Shown: positions 25,114-37,539, counted from the stretch's first letter. The stretch: 64,000 nucleotides of DNA from Pseudomonas sp. KK4 (GCF_001984065.1 NZ_LYVP01000002.1:62001-126000); one strand, 5' to 3'. Numbers and translations: made by a program. Notes: generated by a model from the letters alone, not told the origin.

Positions 25114-25326
25114 TTATCCTTCCATTACATCCCGCAACGCATCCAGTTCCGCTTCGCTGAATAAACCAGCGGGGTAGCGCTCGATTATCGTCCGGCGCGG
25201 ATCAGGCTCACTGATCGGACGCGTTCCATTGGACTTTAACCAGTGCGCCAGGATCTGGAGCGATTCGCCTTTTACTGCCAGGGGATGCAACGTCCGCTCG
25301 CTGACCACATTTACTTCGGCGTTCAT
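25114..25326 (-). CDS. small hypothetical protein
   Basis: Protein of 70 residues, not recognised. It reads as a soluble protein with a helix (LQILAHWLKSNG) and an acidic C-terminal helix (EAELDALRDVMEG). A good GGAGAG site lies upstream of the ATG and a clean terminator follows, so it is probably a real monocistronic gene. Confidence 0.6.
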   Translation of the reverse strand: MNAEVNVVSERTLHPLAVKGESLQILAHWLKSNGTRPISEPDPRRTIIERYPAGLFSEAELDALRDVMEG

Positions 25327-25473
25327 TTCAGCGCTCTCTCCTGGTTTGTGAGCGGCCTAACTTATCCAAGGTTTATGACAGAACGACTAAGTTCTCCCCC
25401 TCCCTGTTTTGCACCATGAGCGATACAAGAGCTATGCCAAGGTGCCCGGATTGTCGGCGCGCAGACACAAAAA

Positions 25474-25501
25474 AGCCCGCAGTCCTTCAGGGCTGCGGGC
25501 T
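25474..25501 (-). terminator. terminator of aguBA
   Basis: AGCCCGCAG/CTGCGGGCT stem followed on the minus strand by a T-run, 70 bases after aguA. Confidence 0.85.
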
Positions 25502-25572
25502 CTGCGTACGGCAAGGGGCGAAAACGTTTGCCTGATTTTTTCCACAATCAACTCAAGCTGTTACGAGCTCAC

Positions 25573-26679
25573 TCATTCCTTGTGCGGCGCTGGCTGTTGT
25601 TGGGTAAGGCAGTGGATGTTACCGCCACCCAGTAACAGTTCACGACCGGGCACCATCACCACTTCGTGTTGCGGGAACAAAGCCTGCAGAATTTCCTTGG
25701 CGGGACCGTCCAACGGGTCGTCGAAACTTGGCGCAATGATGCCGCCGTTGACGATCAGGAAGTTCACATAGGAACCGGCCAGACGCACCGAAGGATTACG
25801 CTCCTGGGTGCCGTCGACCGGGTCGACACCGGCGCATTCTTCTTCGGTCGCGTACAGCGGCCCCGGAATCGGCATCTTGTGCACCGTAAACGGGCGTCCC
25901 TTGGCGTCGGTGCTGCTTTGCAGTACGTCCATCGCCGCCTGGCAGCGCGAGTAGTTCGGGTCCTGCGGGTCGTCGGTCCACGCCAGCAGCACTTCGCCGG
26001 GGCGCACGTAGCAGCAGAAGTTATCCACATGGCCGTCGGTTTCGTCGTTGAACAAGCCATCCGGCAGCCAGATGATCTTGTCCACCGCCAGATTGTCCTT
26101 GAGCACCGCTTCGATTTCTGCACGATTGAGGTGCGGATTGCGATTGCGGTTGAGCAGGCATTCTTCGGTGGTGATCAGCGTCCCTTCGCCATCGACGTGA
26201 ATCGAACCGCCTTCAAGCACGAAGCCTTCGGTGCGGTAACGCGGGCTGCGCTCGATCTCGAGGATCTTGCCGCCCACTTGCGAGTCGCGGTTCCACGGCG
26301 AGTACAGGCCACCGTCAAATCCACCCCAAGCGTTGAAGTCCCAGTTCACGCCACGGACTTCGCCGCTGTTATTGATGACGAACGTCGGGCCGGTGTCGCG
26401 CACCCAGGCGTCGTCGCTGGACATTTCCACGACGCGGATATTCGGCACGTCCAGGCGGGCCCGGGCGTTTTCATACTGGCCGGCGGAAACCGCCACGGTC
26501 ACCGGTTCGAAACGGGCGATGGCCTTGGCCACCGCCACGTGCGCCGCTTGCGCCGGTTTGCCGCCCAGGCGCCAGTTGTCCGGACGCTCGGGCCATACCA
26601 TCCAGGTCTGGGTCTGGGGTGCCCACTCGGCCGGCATGTAGAAGCCGTCGGCGCGAGGGGTGCTATTCAAAGTGGTCAT
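25573..26679 (-). CDS. aguA: agmatine deiminase
   Basis: Hydrolyses agmatine to N-carbamoylputrescine and ammonia, cytoplasmic. The 368 residues match the family length. Guanidine-modifying motifs are present: [23 protein letters not shown] at the start, [12 protein letters not shown] near 89-100, [12 protein letters not shown] near 215 with the catalytic His, and GGGNIHC near 350 with the nucleophilic Cys. It follows aguB by 5 bases, so the two steps from agmatine to putrescine are made from one transcript. In P. aeruginosa this pair is controlled by AguR; no regulator gene lies here. Confidence 0.96.
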   Translation of the reverse strand: MTTLNSTPRADGFYMPAEWAPQTQTWMVWPERPDNWRLGGKPAQAAHVAVAKAIARFEPVTVAVSAGQYENARARLDVPNIRVVEMSSDDAWVRDTGPTFVINNSGEVRGVNWDFNAWGGFDGGLYSPWNRDSQVGGKILEIERSPRYRTEGFVLEGGSIHVDGEGTLITTEECLLNRNRNPHLNRAEIEAVLKDNLAVDKIIWLPDGLFNDETDGHVDNFCCYVRPGEVLLAWTDDPQDPNYSRCQAAMDVLQSSTDAKGRPFTVHKMPIPGPLYATEEECAGVDPVDGTQERNPSVRLAGSYVNFLIVNGGIIAPSFDDPLDGPAKEILQALFPQHEVVMVPGRELLLGGGNIHCLTQQQPAPHKE

Positions 26680-26684
26680 GTCGA

Positions 26685-27563
<879 letters not shown>

Positions 27564-27728
27564 GGAGCATCTCCGGGCAAGTGCGTGACGATCGGGCATG
27601 GCTTATCCACACCCTGGCATTGGCGACTTTATATCCGATAAAAATCGGCTTTAAAAGCTTTGAAAATGCATTTCGTCTTAATTTACGCACTTAAACCCGA
27701 TAACAATCGAATAATAACGCTAGTCCCC

Positions 27729-27818
27729 TGTGGGAGCGGGCTTGCTCGCGAAGGCGATTTTTCAGCCAACGACCACGTAGCTGACACAACCCTTTCGCGA
27801 GCGAGCCCGCTCCCACAG
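27729..27818. repeat. paired REP sequence (REPIN)
   Basis: Two inverted copies of the GTGGGAGCGGGCTTGCTCGC type (27729-27754 and 27792-27818) between aguB and the downstream gene of the fusion protein. Confidence 0.85.
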
Positions 27819-27828
27819 TGGCATGCGT

Positions 27829-30741
27829 TTACAGATCTTCGGCGAGCACCTTCGAGAGCATGTCCACAAAGAAATCCACGCTGCGCCGCGAGGTCACCAT
27901 CGGCGGTTTGATCTTGAGCACGTTCAGGTAGTCACCCGTCGGTTGCATGAAGATGCCCAGGTCGCGCAGGCGATCGCACAGCGCCGTGGTTTCTTCGGTC
28001 GCCGGCTCCAAGGTGTCGCGGTTGCGGACCAGCTCCACGCCCAGATAGAACCCGGAGCCATGCACCGCGCCTACCAGCGGATGAATATCGATCAACGCTT
28101 CCAGCCGCTCTTTGAAGTAGCCGCCCACCACCTGAGCGTTCTCCCAGAGCTTTTCTTCCTCCATCACATCCAGCACCGCCATGCCGATCTCGCAGCTGAC
28201 CGGGCTGCCGCCAGCGGACGAGAAGAAATAACCCTCGGCCTCCAGCGCCTCGGCGATTTCCCGGCGGGTGATCACCGCGCCCAGTGGCTGGCCGTTGCCC
28301 ATGCCCTTGGCCATGGTGATGATGTCCGGCACCACGCCCTGCTCTTCGAAGCCCCAGAAGAAATGGCCCATGCGCCCGTAGCCCACCTGTACTTCGTCGG
28401 CGATGCACACGCCGCCCTGGGCGCGGACCATGGCGTAGACCTGTTGCAGGTAACCCGGCGGCAGCGAAATGCCGCCGGCATTGCCGTACACCGGCTCGCA
28501 GATGAAACCGGCCAATTGGCGTTTTTGCTCGGCGATTTTCGCCAGATTGTGTTCGACGCTGCGCACGTAGTCCGGCGCGCTGTCCGCGCCACGGAATTCA
28601 CCGCGATAGGTGTTCGGCGCCGTGACCGGATGCACCCAGTCCGGGCGGCTGCTCAAGGCTTTGGGGTTGTCGGCGATCGACGTCGACACCGCATCGGCGC
28701 CCACGGTCCAGCCGTGGTAGGCCTCCAGCACACTGACGATGTCGCGTCCGCCGCTGTAGGCCCAGGCCAGACGGATCGCCAGGTCATTGGCCTCGCTGCC
28801 GCTGTTGACCAGGAACACGCGGTCCATGGAATCCGGCGCCAGCTTCAACAGACGCTCGGAGAATTGCGCCACCGCGGCATAGTTGAACCGCGAGTTGGTG
28901 TTGAGCAGCGACCATTGCCGACTGGCCACCGCGGCCATGCGTGGATGGCCGTGGCCGAGCACCGCAACGTTGTTGAGCATGTCGAGGTAGGAGCGGCCCT
29001 GCATGTCGATCAGGTGGTTGCGCCAGCCACGCTCGATGCGCGGTGGGTCGACGTAATAGTGTTTTTGCGTGCGGGCAAAACTGGCGTCACGGCGGGCCAG
29101 CAAGGCCTGCGCATCCAGTTCTTCTTCAGCATCGCAGGCCAGCCCCAGCAGCGCCGCCGGTGACGGGCACAGCGCCTGCCAGGCTGGCGCACGGCTCGGT
29201 GTGCAAAACAGCGGCGCGGTGAACGAGTGACCTCGGCACAACTGCACCAGCAACGGCCCGCTGACCGCGCCCAACACCTGGCCTTTGACCAGCGCGGCGC
29301 CGGCATGCAGCGATGGCGTCACGCCCCACAGACGCACGCTCAATTGCGGGCCATCCAGTTGCAACACGCCCGGCAACGGCTGATGCACCACCCCGGCAAA
29401 CGGCGCTTCCACCGCCGTGCCATGGGGCACACGCAACTCCACGTGCAGCGGGCAGGTGTCCGGCTCGACGGCGCTTTCCGGCCGGGTGCGGGACAAACGG
29501 TATTGCCCGTAACGACTGGCGACCAGCCCGTGGAAGCTCTCGGCGCTGTCGAGCAGGCGTTGGTCGATGCCTTCCTCTTCCCAATTGCCCGCCTCGAAGT
29601 GCGCGCTGAGCACACCCAGATCGAGCAAGGCAAATTCACGCCCCACCAGGCTCGGCAGCAGCGGCGCGAAACCTTCGCTGACAATCGGCGGCAGGTGTTG
29701 CCCGACGCAGGTCAGGATCGCCGCTTCCATCAGCGCCAGGGGCACCGAGGTCGCGACGCTGAAGATTTCCCACTCGTGAGTCAGGTTATCGCGGCTGTAG
29801 GTATTGCCCGGGTCGATGCTCACCTGCTGCTCGCCACTGAGCACCAGCACCGCCGCGCGCGCGACGATCAACGGCCACAGCGCCAGCAGTTCCTCATGGG
29901 TCAATGGATTGACCGCGTGATAGGCCTGCACTGCCGGCAAAATGCAGAACGGGTCGCCATCGGCGTGATGCAGCAAGGCCGCGCAGGTCACCGACAGGTC
30001 GGTGATGCGCCAGGTGCGCACCAGATCGCCGAAATCGATCACCCCCTGCAACTGCCAGTGACGCTCGGCATCGCGTTGCCAGACCACGTTGTCATCGGTG
30101 ATGTCCATGTGGATGGCCTGCACCGGCAACTTGTCCACCAAGGGCTGCAAGTGCCGCTCGGCCCGCTCCGCCGCTTCGGCGATCAAGGTGCGCTGGGCGT
30201 CGTCCTGAATCACTGGCAGCAAATGCGCGATCAGTGCCTGAGCGTGGCGCGCGTCCCATTGCAGCGTACGCACCAGCCCCGGATGGTCGAAGTCCACCAG
30301 CGCCAGGTCCATTTCGCCGCACAGGCGACCGAAGCCGGCCACCACGGTGCGGTTGAAATGATCGAGATGGGTCAGGGACTGGCCTTCGATGTAATCGAGC
30401 AGGCGCACATGCACCGCCTGGCCAGCCACGTCCAGCGACAACAGGTCCTCGCCGTTCTTGGCCGGAATCACCCGCGGCACGTGCACATCGGGGTGCTGCG
30501 CCAAATGCTTGAGCCCGGCGTGTTGAGCCTGCAACTCCACCGCCGAATAGTCGCCCCTGCAGATTTTCAGGACGAAACGGCCCTGATCGCTGTCGACGCG
30601 GTAGTTCAGGTCCTGTTGACTGCCCAGGGCCTGCAACCTGCCGCCAAGCCCGTAATGTTCCTGCAACAGCTCTAGCGCTTGTTCCGCAGACACTTGCGGG
30701 CTGGGCAAACTGGCGCGATGAATCAACGTGGCGAGCGGCAT
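27829..30741 (-). CDS. kinase / M23-like / class-III aminotransferase fusion, hydroxylysine kinase-phospholyase type
   Basis: Cytoplasmic protein of 970 residues in three parts. Residues 1-340 form an aminoglycoside-phosphotransferase-like kinase with the catalytic loop HMDITDDNV near 210. Residues about 420-510 resemble a peptidase-M23/lipoyl-like beta domain (VPHGTAVEAPFAGVVHQPLPG). Residues 555-970 are a class-III PLP enzyme with ADEVQVGYGRMG and the PLP Lys in MAKGMGNGQ at about 812. In animals, hydroxylysine kinase and 5-phosphohydroxylysine or phosphoethanolamine phospho-lyases are separate members of these families, so the fusion suggests phosphorylation of an amino alcohol and then elimination. 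The bacterial substrate is uncertain. It is not cotranscribed with aguBA, being separated by a REP pair. Confidence 0.85.
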   Translation of the reverse strand: MPLATLIHRASLPSPQVSAEQALELLQEHYGLGGRLQALGSQQDLNYRVDSDQGRFVLKICRGDYSAVELQAQHAGLKHLAQHPDVHVPRVIPAKNGEDLLSLDVAGQAVHVRLLDYIEGQSLTHLDHFNRTVVAGFGRLCGEMDLALVDFDHPGLVRTLQWDARHAQALIAHLLPVIQDDAQRTLIAEAAERAERHLQPLVDKLPVQAIHMDITDDNVVWQRDAERHWQLQGVIDFGDLVRTWRITDLSVTCAALLHHADGDPFCILPAVQAYHAVNPLTHEELLALWPLIVARAAVLVLSGEQQVSIDPGNTYSRDNLTHEWEIFSVATSVPLALMEAAILTCVGQHLPPIVSEGFAPLLPSLVGREFALLDLGVLSAHFEAGNWEEEGIDQRLLDSAESFHGLVASRYGQYRLSRTRPESAVEPDTCPLHVELRVPHGTAVEAPFAGVVHQPLPGVLQLDGPQLSVRLWGVTPSLHAGAALVKGQVLGAVSGPLLVQLCRGHSFTAPLFCTPSRAPAWQALCPSPAALLGLACDAEEELDAQALLARRDASFARTQKHYYVDPPRIERGWRNHLIDMQGRSYLDMLNNVAVLGHGHPRMAAVASRQWSLLNTNSRFNYAAVAQFSERLLKLAPDSMDRVFLVNSGSEANDLAIRLAWAYSGGRDIVSVLEAYHGWTVGADAVSTSIADNPKALSSRPDWVHPVTAPNTYRGEFRGADSAPDYVRSVEHNLAKIAEQKRQLAGFICEPVYGNAGGISLPPGYLQQVYAMVRAQGGVCIADEVQVGYGRMGHFFWGFEEQGVVPDIITMAKGMGNGQPLGAVITRREIAEALEAEGYFFSSAGGSPVSCEIGMAVLDVMEEEKLWENAQVVGGYFKERLEALIDIHPLVGAVHGSGFYLGVELVRNRDTLEPATEETTALCDRLRDLGIFMQPTGDYLNVLKIKPPMVTSRRSVDFFVDMLSKVLAEDL

Positions 30742-30895
30742 GGAACGACCTCTGGAATTTTATTAGGCGCCTATATCGCCACCGCTCGAGTCGATACGCA
30801 ACCCCCACCCCGTGCTGCACGCTCAGCGGTGGCTCGCGCCCGACGACGCTTTGCGCAAGAATGGCGGCCAGCAACGCCTACTGTCGGAGAAAACC

Positions 30896-31441
30896 ATGAA
30901 TGTGATTACCACCGCGCTGCCCGGCGTTCTGATCATCGAACCTCGGGTAATGAAGGACGAGCGTGGTTTCTTTTACGAAAGCTTCAATGCCAGAAGCTTC
31001 GAGCAAGCGACCGATGTGCCGGCGGCATTCGTGCAGGACAACCATTCGCGCTCGCAAAAAGGCGTGCTGCGCGGTCTGCATTACCAACTGCAATCGCCCC
31101 AGGGCAAACTGGTTCGCGTGACCCATGGCGAAATATTGGACGTGGCCGTGGACATCCGCCGCAGCTCAGCGCATTTCGGCCAATGGGTCGCCATGCGCCT
31201 GAGTGCCGACAACCACCGCCAGATGTGGATCCCCGAGGGTTTTGCCCACGGCTTCGTGGTGTTGAGCGATGCAGCCGAAGTGCTCTACAAGACCACTGAC
31301 TATTACAACCCTCGCGGTGAGCGCAGCGTTCGCTGGGATGACCCGGACCTGGGTATCGACTGGCAACTGGACGGCACGCCAATCCTGTCGGCCAAAGATC
31401 AAGACGCGCCACTCTTCAAGGACGCCGACGTCTTTGCCTAG
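30896..31441 (+). CDS. rmlC: dTDP-4-dehydrorhamnose 3,5-epimerase
   Basis: Cupin-fold epimerase of dTDP-L-rhamnose synthesis for lipopolysaccharide or rhamnolipid. 181 residues from the ATG at 30896 with a GGAG site upstream. Family motifs are present: DERGFFYESFN, QDNHSRSQKGVLRGLHYQ near 45-64 (catalytic His), GEILDVAVDIR, and WIPEGFAHGFVVL near 109. The partner genes rmlB, rmlD and rmlA are not in the window, unlike in P. aeruginosa where rmlC ends an rmlBDAC operon just before dctB. It is followed by dctB after 36 bases. Confidence 0.95.
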   Translation: MNVITTALPGVLIIEPRVMKDERGFFYESFNARSFEQATDVPAAFVQDNHSRSQKGVLRGLHYQLQSPQGKLVRVTHGEILDVAVDIRRSSAHFGQWVAMRLSADNHRQMWIPEGFAHGFVVLSDAAEVLYKTTDYYNPRGERSVRWDDPDLGIDWQLDGTPILSAKDQDAPLFKDADVFA

Positions 31442-31477
31442 GCATAATGCGCCTGTCCCCACAGGCGCCCGAAGCTC

Positions 31478-33282
31478 ATGACTCCGACCCTCCCCCGCAG
31501 ACCCCGCTGGCGCAGCCTGGCCTTGCTCGCCCTGTGCCTGGCGCCGCTGCTGTGGCCGTTGCAGCACTTGGCCGAGCGCTATTACCGCAGCGAACTGGCC
31601 GGGCAGAATCGCCAGACCCTGGACCTCTACGTCGCCAACCTGCTGGGTACCCTGCACCGTTACGAAGTGCTGCCGCAGATTCTCGGCGACCTGCCGGCCC
31701 TGCGCGCCGTGCTGGGTGCGCCGGACGACAGCGTCACCCAGGGCAATGCCAACCGGCTGCTGAAAAATATCAGCAGCCAGACCGGCGCCGAAGTCATGTA
31801 CCTGATGGACACCACGGGCAAGACCCTCGCGGCCTCCAACTGGGACAAACACGACAGTTTCGTGGGGCGCAATTTCGCCTTCCGGCCATATTTCAGCGAA
31901 GCCATGGCCGGGCGTCTCGGGCGATTCTTCGGGCTGGGCACCACGTCCGCCAAGCGCGGTTACTTCTTCGCCGCCGCCGTGCGCAACGGCGAGAAAATCA
32001 CCGGTGTGCTGGTGGTCAAGGTCGACCTGGACCACACCGAAAGCCTGTGGGGCAAGACCCCGGAGCAGCTGCTGCTGACCGATCAGAACGGCGTGGTCAT
32101 CCTCACCTCGCGCCCGGAATGGCGCTTCCGCTCGACCCGCCCCTTGAGCGAAGACGAGCGCAAGGCCATCAGCGCGATCCAGCCTTACCCGACCCGCGAG
32201 CCCAAGCCATTGCGGCTCAACCCCAACGCCTGGCTGACCCAGACTCAGGCCATCGCGGAAACCGGCTGGAACGTCAGTATCCTCGCCCCACGCACCCTGA
32301 TCGACCGTCCCGTACGCACGGTGGTGGCCGTTGGCGGCGCGACGCTGTTGGTGGTGATGTTGCTGCTGGGCCTGATGATGCAGCGCCGTCGTCATTACCT
32401 GGAACGCATCGCCTTCGAAGCCAAGGCACGGCGCGAACTGGAAGGCCGGGTGGCCGAGCGCACCAGCGATCTGGAAGGCCTCAACCGTCGTTTGAAACAG
32501 GAAGTGCTGGAGCGCGAGCAGGCCCAGCAGGAACTGGTGCGCGCCCAGGATGACCTGGTGCAGGCCGGCAAACTGTCTGCCTTGGGGACGATGTCGGCCA
32601 GTATCAGCCACGAACTCAATCAACCCCTGGCCGCCATCCGCAGTTACGCGGAAAACGCCGAAGTCCTGCTCGACCATCAGCGCACCGACGATGCCCGCGG
32701 CAACCTCAAGCTGATCAGTGAACTGACCGGGCGCATGGCCTCGATCATCGCCCACTTGCGCGCCTTTGCCCGACGCGATCGCCACGCCCCGGAAAGCGTC
32801 GCTCTGCAACCGGCGCTGGACGATGCGCTGGCCCTGTTGGCCAAACGTCGGCGCAGCATGGACGTTGAATTGATTCGTGACTTGCCCGCCGCGACGCTGT
32901 GGGTCGAAGCCGGCGAAACTCGCTTGCGCCAAGTGCTCGGCAACCTGCTGGCCAACGCCCTGGACGCCCTGACGGAAAAAGGCCCGCCCCGTAAACTCTG
33001 GCTGAGCGCCCAATCCACCGCCGAGGGCGTTACCCTGTACATCCGCGACAACGGCCCCGGTTTCTGCATGGAAGCCCTGGGTCGCGCCAGCGAGCCGTTC
33101 TACACCACCAAGACCCGCACCCAGGGCCTTGGCCTGGGGCTGGCGATCTGCGAAACCCTGATGCGCGCCTTCGGCGGTGAACTGTCGTTCGCCAACCACA
33201 AGGAAGGCGGCGCGTTGATTACCTTGAAACTGCGCCCAGGCGCACCGGGCGTGAGCCTGCAACCGTCCGAGGACCGAAGTGC

Positions 33283-33286
<4 letters not shown>
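31478..33286 (+). CDS. dctB: C4-dicarboxylate sensor histidine kinase
   Basis: Inner-membrane sensor of 602 residues that detects succinate, fumarate or malate and phosphorylates DctD. First helix at about 9-30, a periplasmic double-Cache-like region to about 285, second helix at about 285-307 (VAVGGATLLVVMLLLGLMM), a coiled coil to about 355, then HisKA with SISHELNQPLAAIRSYAE (phospho-acceptor His near 380) and HATPase with NLLANALDAL, DNGPGF and GLGLGLAI. The short SISHELNQPLAAI form is characteristic of DctB. Its stop overlaps the dctD start by four bases. The cognate transporter genes are not in the window. Confidence 0.92.
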
Positions 33287-34677
<1,391 letters not shown>

Positions 34678-34708
34678 GCCACCTACCATCCCATCAAGAG
34701 GCCGCCGA

Positions 34709-35164
34709 ATGAGCCGCGACAGTCGTCAACTGGAATCCGTGCTCCACCACGACATCCCCCTCACCCGGGACATGGGCCTCAAAGTGCTTGAATGGCACGA
34801 CCAGCAACTGCGCCTGCATTTGCCGCTGGACGCCAACGTCAACCACAAGAGCACCATGTTCGGCGGCAGCCTGTATTGCGGTGCGGTGCTGGCCGGTTGG
34901 GGCTGGATGCATCTGCGGCTCAAAGAGGAAGGGATTACCGACGGGCACATCGTGATTCAGGAAGGCCAGATCCACTATCCACTGCCCGTGACGGGCGATG
35001 CCCACGCCATTTGCACGGCGCCGAGTGCGCTGGTGTGGAAGAAGTTTGTGGCGACGTACCAGCGCTATGGCCGGGCGCGACTGATCCTCAATACGCGGGT
35101 GGTGAATGCGGGGAGTGATCAGGATGCGGTGAAATTTACCGGGCAGTATGTCCTGCACCGCTGA
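34709..35164 (+). CDS. thioesterase-domain (hotdog-fold) protein
   Basis: Soluble protein of 151 residues from the ATG at 34709 (AAGAGG site). It has the hotdog pattern LHLPLDANVNHKSTMFGGSLYCGAVLAGWGWM and a VVNAGSDQDAVKFTGQYVL end, as in the C-terminal thioesterase domain of YiiD-type proteins. Acyl substrate is unknown. It follows dctD by 31 bases and may be on its transcript without a functional link. Confidence 0.8.
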   Translation: MSRDSRQLESVLHHDIPLTRDMGLKVLEWHDQQLRLHLPLDANVNHKSTMFGGSLYCGAVLAGWGWMHLRLKEEGITDGHIVIQEGQIHYPLPVTGDAHAICTAPSALVWKKFVATYQRYGRARLILNTRVVNAGSDQDAVKFTGQYVLHR

Positions 35165-35180
35165 ACTGGCCACGCAACCT

Positions 35181-35313
35181 GTGGCGAGGGAGCTTGCTCC
35201 CGCTCGGCTGCGCAGCAGCCGCAAACCAGCGAATGGGATTTAACTGAAAGCGCGCGCTGCCTGGCTTTTGAGGCCGCTTCGCAGCCCAACGAGAGCAAGC
35301 TCCCTCGCCACAG
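35181..35313. repeat. paired REP-like sequence, GTGGCGAGGGAGCTTGCTCCC class
   Basis: Inverted copies at 35181-35220 and 35278-35313 between converging genes. The class differs from the GTGGGAGCGGGC repeats elsewhere in the window. Confidence 0.75.
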
Positions 35314-35344
35314 GTCTTGCAGGCGCGTTTCATCGTGGGCCGAT

Positions 35345-36172
35345 TCAGGATCGGGCAAGCTCCAGCAGTTTCTCCCGCCAAGCCGCCTTCGCCGGCAACG
35401 CCAGAAAGAACGCGTTCAACAACGACTCCCGCGCCGGATAGCAGAACGGCGCACCGCTCAGATCCAGCACCTCGCCGCCCGCCCCTTCCAGCACACCCTG
35501 CGCCGCCGCCGTGTCCCACTGCGAAGTCGGCGCCAGTCGCGGATAGCAATCGGCGGCCCCTTCGGCCAACAGACAGAATTTGAGCGAGCTGCCGATGTTC
35601 GCCAGCTCCAGTTCACCCAGACTGGCGCTCAAGCCGGCCAGCAAGCGCTCCTGTTCAGGGCTGGAATGACGGCGACTGGCAACCACGGTAAACGCCGCGC
35701 CCGTTGGCGGTACGTCGCGAACCTGAATCGGCTCTGGCTCGGCGCCCTTGTCACCCCGCCATGCCCCAAAACCTGCGCCGCCTACGTAAAAGCGGCCATT
35801 GGTCGGCATCGATACCACACCAAACACCACGCGGCCCTGCTCGATCAGGGCGATGTTGACGGTGAATTCTTCACTGCCCGAAATGAATTCCTTGGTGCCG
35901 TCCAACGGGTCCACCAGCCACCAGCGCTGCCACCCGGCGCGAACGCTTTGCGCGATGTTGGCGTCTTCTTCGGACAGCACCGGGATGCTTGGGTCCAGCG
36001 CCGTCAGCCCGGCCAGAATCAGGTGGTGGGCAGCCAGATCGGCGGCGGTCACCGGAGAGTCGTCAGCCTTGGCAGTCACCGCCGTGCCCGTGCGCCAGAA
36101 CGGCAGGATCGCGTCGCCTGCCTTCAAAGCCAGTTCAATCACCGGCGCCATCAGCGGATGCGGGAAATTCAT
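35345..36172 (-). CDS. cysQ: 3'(2'),5'-bisphosphate nucleotidase
   Basis: Mg-dependent phosphatase of 275 residues that removes adenosine 3',5'-bisphosphate formed in sulfate assimilation. Inositol-monophosphatase-fold signatures: LSEEDANI near 65, WWLVDPLDGTKEFISG at about 83-98 (metal-binding DPxDGT), and WDTAAAQGVLEGAGG near 215-230. Cytoplasmic. It overlaps nudE by four bases and is second in the nudE-cysQ pair, both nucleotide-clearing enzymes. Confidence 0.95.
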   Translation of the reverse strand: MNFPHPLMAPVIELALKAGDAILPFWRTGTAVTAKADDSPVTAADLAAHHLILAGLTALDPSIPVLSEEDANIAQSVRAGWQRWWLVDPLDGTKEFISGSEEFTVNIALIEQGRVVFGVVSMPTNGRFYVGGAGFGAWRGDKGAEPEPIQVRDVPPTGAAFTVVASRRHSSPEQERLLAGLSASLGELELANIGSSLKFCLLAEGAADCYPRLAPTSQWDTAAAQGVLEGAGGEVLDLSGAPFCYPARESLLNAFFLALPAKAAWREKLLELARS

Positions 36173-36735
36173 GGCAAGAACACCCCGCGCTGGGTCAGCA
36201 GATCACGGGCCAGGTACAGCGCCGCCAAGGCACGGCCCTCTGTGAACTGCGGGTTTTGCGCCAGCGCCGACAGCTCTCGCAGGTTGACTTTGCCCAGGCC
36301 CATGGGCTCCGGCTCGTCACCCTCCAGACGTTCTTCGTACAGATCGGTGGCCAGCACCACCTGGATTTTCTGGCTCATGTAACCGGGCGACAGCGACAGC
36401 TCGGTCAGATGCTCAAGCTGCCGCGCGCCAAACCCGGCCTCTTCCTTGAGCTCGCGTTCCGCCGCCGCCAGCACGTCTTCGCCAGGTTCGATCAGGCCTT
36501 TGGGCAGGGACAATTCGTACTCGTCGGTCCCGCCGCAATACTCCTCGACCAGCACCGCATGATCGGCATCAAGCATCGCCACGACCATCACCGCGCCATA
36601 ACCGGCGCCCTTGCCAACCAATCGCTCATAGGTGCGCTCCACGCCGTTGGAAAAGCGCAGCTTGAGTTCCTCGACGCAAAACAAACGGCTGGTGGCGACA
36701 ATTTCGCGGGCGAGGATCGTGGGTTTCTGGCGCAT
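36169..36735 (-). CDS. nudE: ADP compounds hydrolase NudE
   Basis: Nudix hydrolase of 188 residues acting on ADP-ribose, NADH or Ap3A. The Nudix box GLIEPGEDVLAAAERELKEE with its continuation AGF lies near 90-112 and fits GX5EX7REUXEEXGU. The N-terminus (RQKPTILAREIVATSRLFCVEELKL) is that of NudE. It leads the nudE-cysQ unit and faces the divergent yrfG gene across 88 bases. Confidence 0.93.
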   Translation of the reverse strand: MRQKPTILAREIVATSRLFCVEELKLRFSNGVERTYERLVGKGAGYGAVMVVAMLDADHAVLVEEYCGGTDEYELSLPKGLIEPGEDVLAAAERELKEEAGFGARQLEHLTELSLSPGYMSQKIQVVLATDLYEERLEGDEPEPMGLGKVNLRELSALAQNPQFTEGRALAALYLARDLLTQRGVFLP

Positions 36736-36823
36736 GCAAGGCTCCTTGGCGTGAACGCGCTACTATAACGCGGCTTTTGTGATTGTTTACGCCAGATATC
36801 TTTCTACCGCCCGAGACACTGCC

Positions 36824-37492
36824 ATGCCTTTATTACCGTGGCCTGACATCGACACCGTTCTGCTGGACATGGACGGCACGCTGTTGGACCTGCACTTCGA
36901 CAACCATTTCTGGCTGGAGCACCTGCCCCAGCGCTACGCCGAACTGCACGGGGTCAGCCGGGCCATGGCCGAGATGGAATTGCAGCCGTTGTTCGAGCGC
37001 AATGCCGGTCAGTTGCAGTGGTACTGCCTGGATTTCTGGAGCGCCGAACTGAAGCTGCCGGTGCGCGAACTGAAACTGGAAACCGCCCATCTGATCGCCC
37101 TGCGCCCGGACGCGGACACGTTCCTGGCCGCGATCAGGCAGGCCGGCAAACGCGTGATACTGATCACCAACGCGCACCGTGACTCTCTGTCGCTGAAACT
37201 GGAAAGAATCGAACTGGCGCCTTATTTCGAGCGCTTGATCAGTTCTCACGACTACGGTTTCCCCAAGGAAAACCCGCAGTTCTGGGAGGCGCTGCAGGCG
37301 GATATCGATTTCGATCCGGCGCGCAGCCTGTTCATCGACGACACCTTGCCGATCCTTCGCAGCGCCCGGGATTTTGGCGTGGCGCATTTGCTGGCCGTTC
37401 GTGAGCCGGACAGCCGCAAAGGGCCGAAGGACACCGCCGAGTTTAGGGCGGTGGAGGATTATCGGGATTTGATTGCAGGGCTTGAGGCCTGA
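36824..37492 (+). CDS. yrfG: GMP/IMP nucleotidase, HAD family
   Basis: Haloacid dehalogenase-like phosphatase of 222 residues from the ATG at 36824; the frame continues upstream but without a good site. Motif I LLDMDGTLLDLHFDNHFW at about 12-29, motif II LITNAHRDSL near 120, motif III Lys in FPKENPQFW, and motif IV LFIDDTLPIL. This matches YrfG, a nucleotidase for purine monophosphates in E. coli. Cytoplasmic. Confidence 0.88.
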   Translation: MPLLPWPDIDTVLLDMDGTLLDLHFDNHFWLEHLPQRYAELHGVSRAMAEMELQPLFERNAGQLQWYCLDFWSAELKLPVRELKLETAHLIALRPDADTFLAAIRQAGKRVILITNAHRDSLSLKLERIELAPYFERLISSHDYGFPKENPQFWEALQADIDFDPARSLFIDDTLPILRSARDFGVAHLLAVREPDSRKGPKDTAEFRAVEDYRDLIAGLEA

Positions 37493-37502
37493 TGCAATCA
37501 AT

Positions 37503-37532
37503 GTGGCGAGGGCGCTTGCTCCCTCGCCACAG
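37503..37532. repeat. single REP-like hairpin
   Basis: GTGGCGAGGG...CCCTCGCCAC hairpin in the spacer between yrfG and lysM, same class as at 35181. Confidence 0.7.
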
Positions 37533-37539
37533 GTTTCGA

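Noticed and set aside
31166..33262. 698-codon minus-strand frame
   Set aside because: Shadow of rmlC and dctB, with no motifs.
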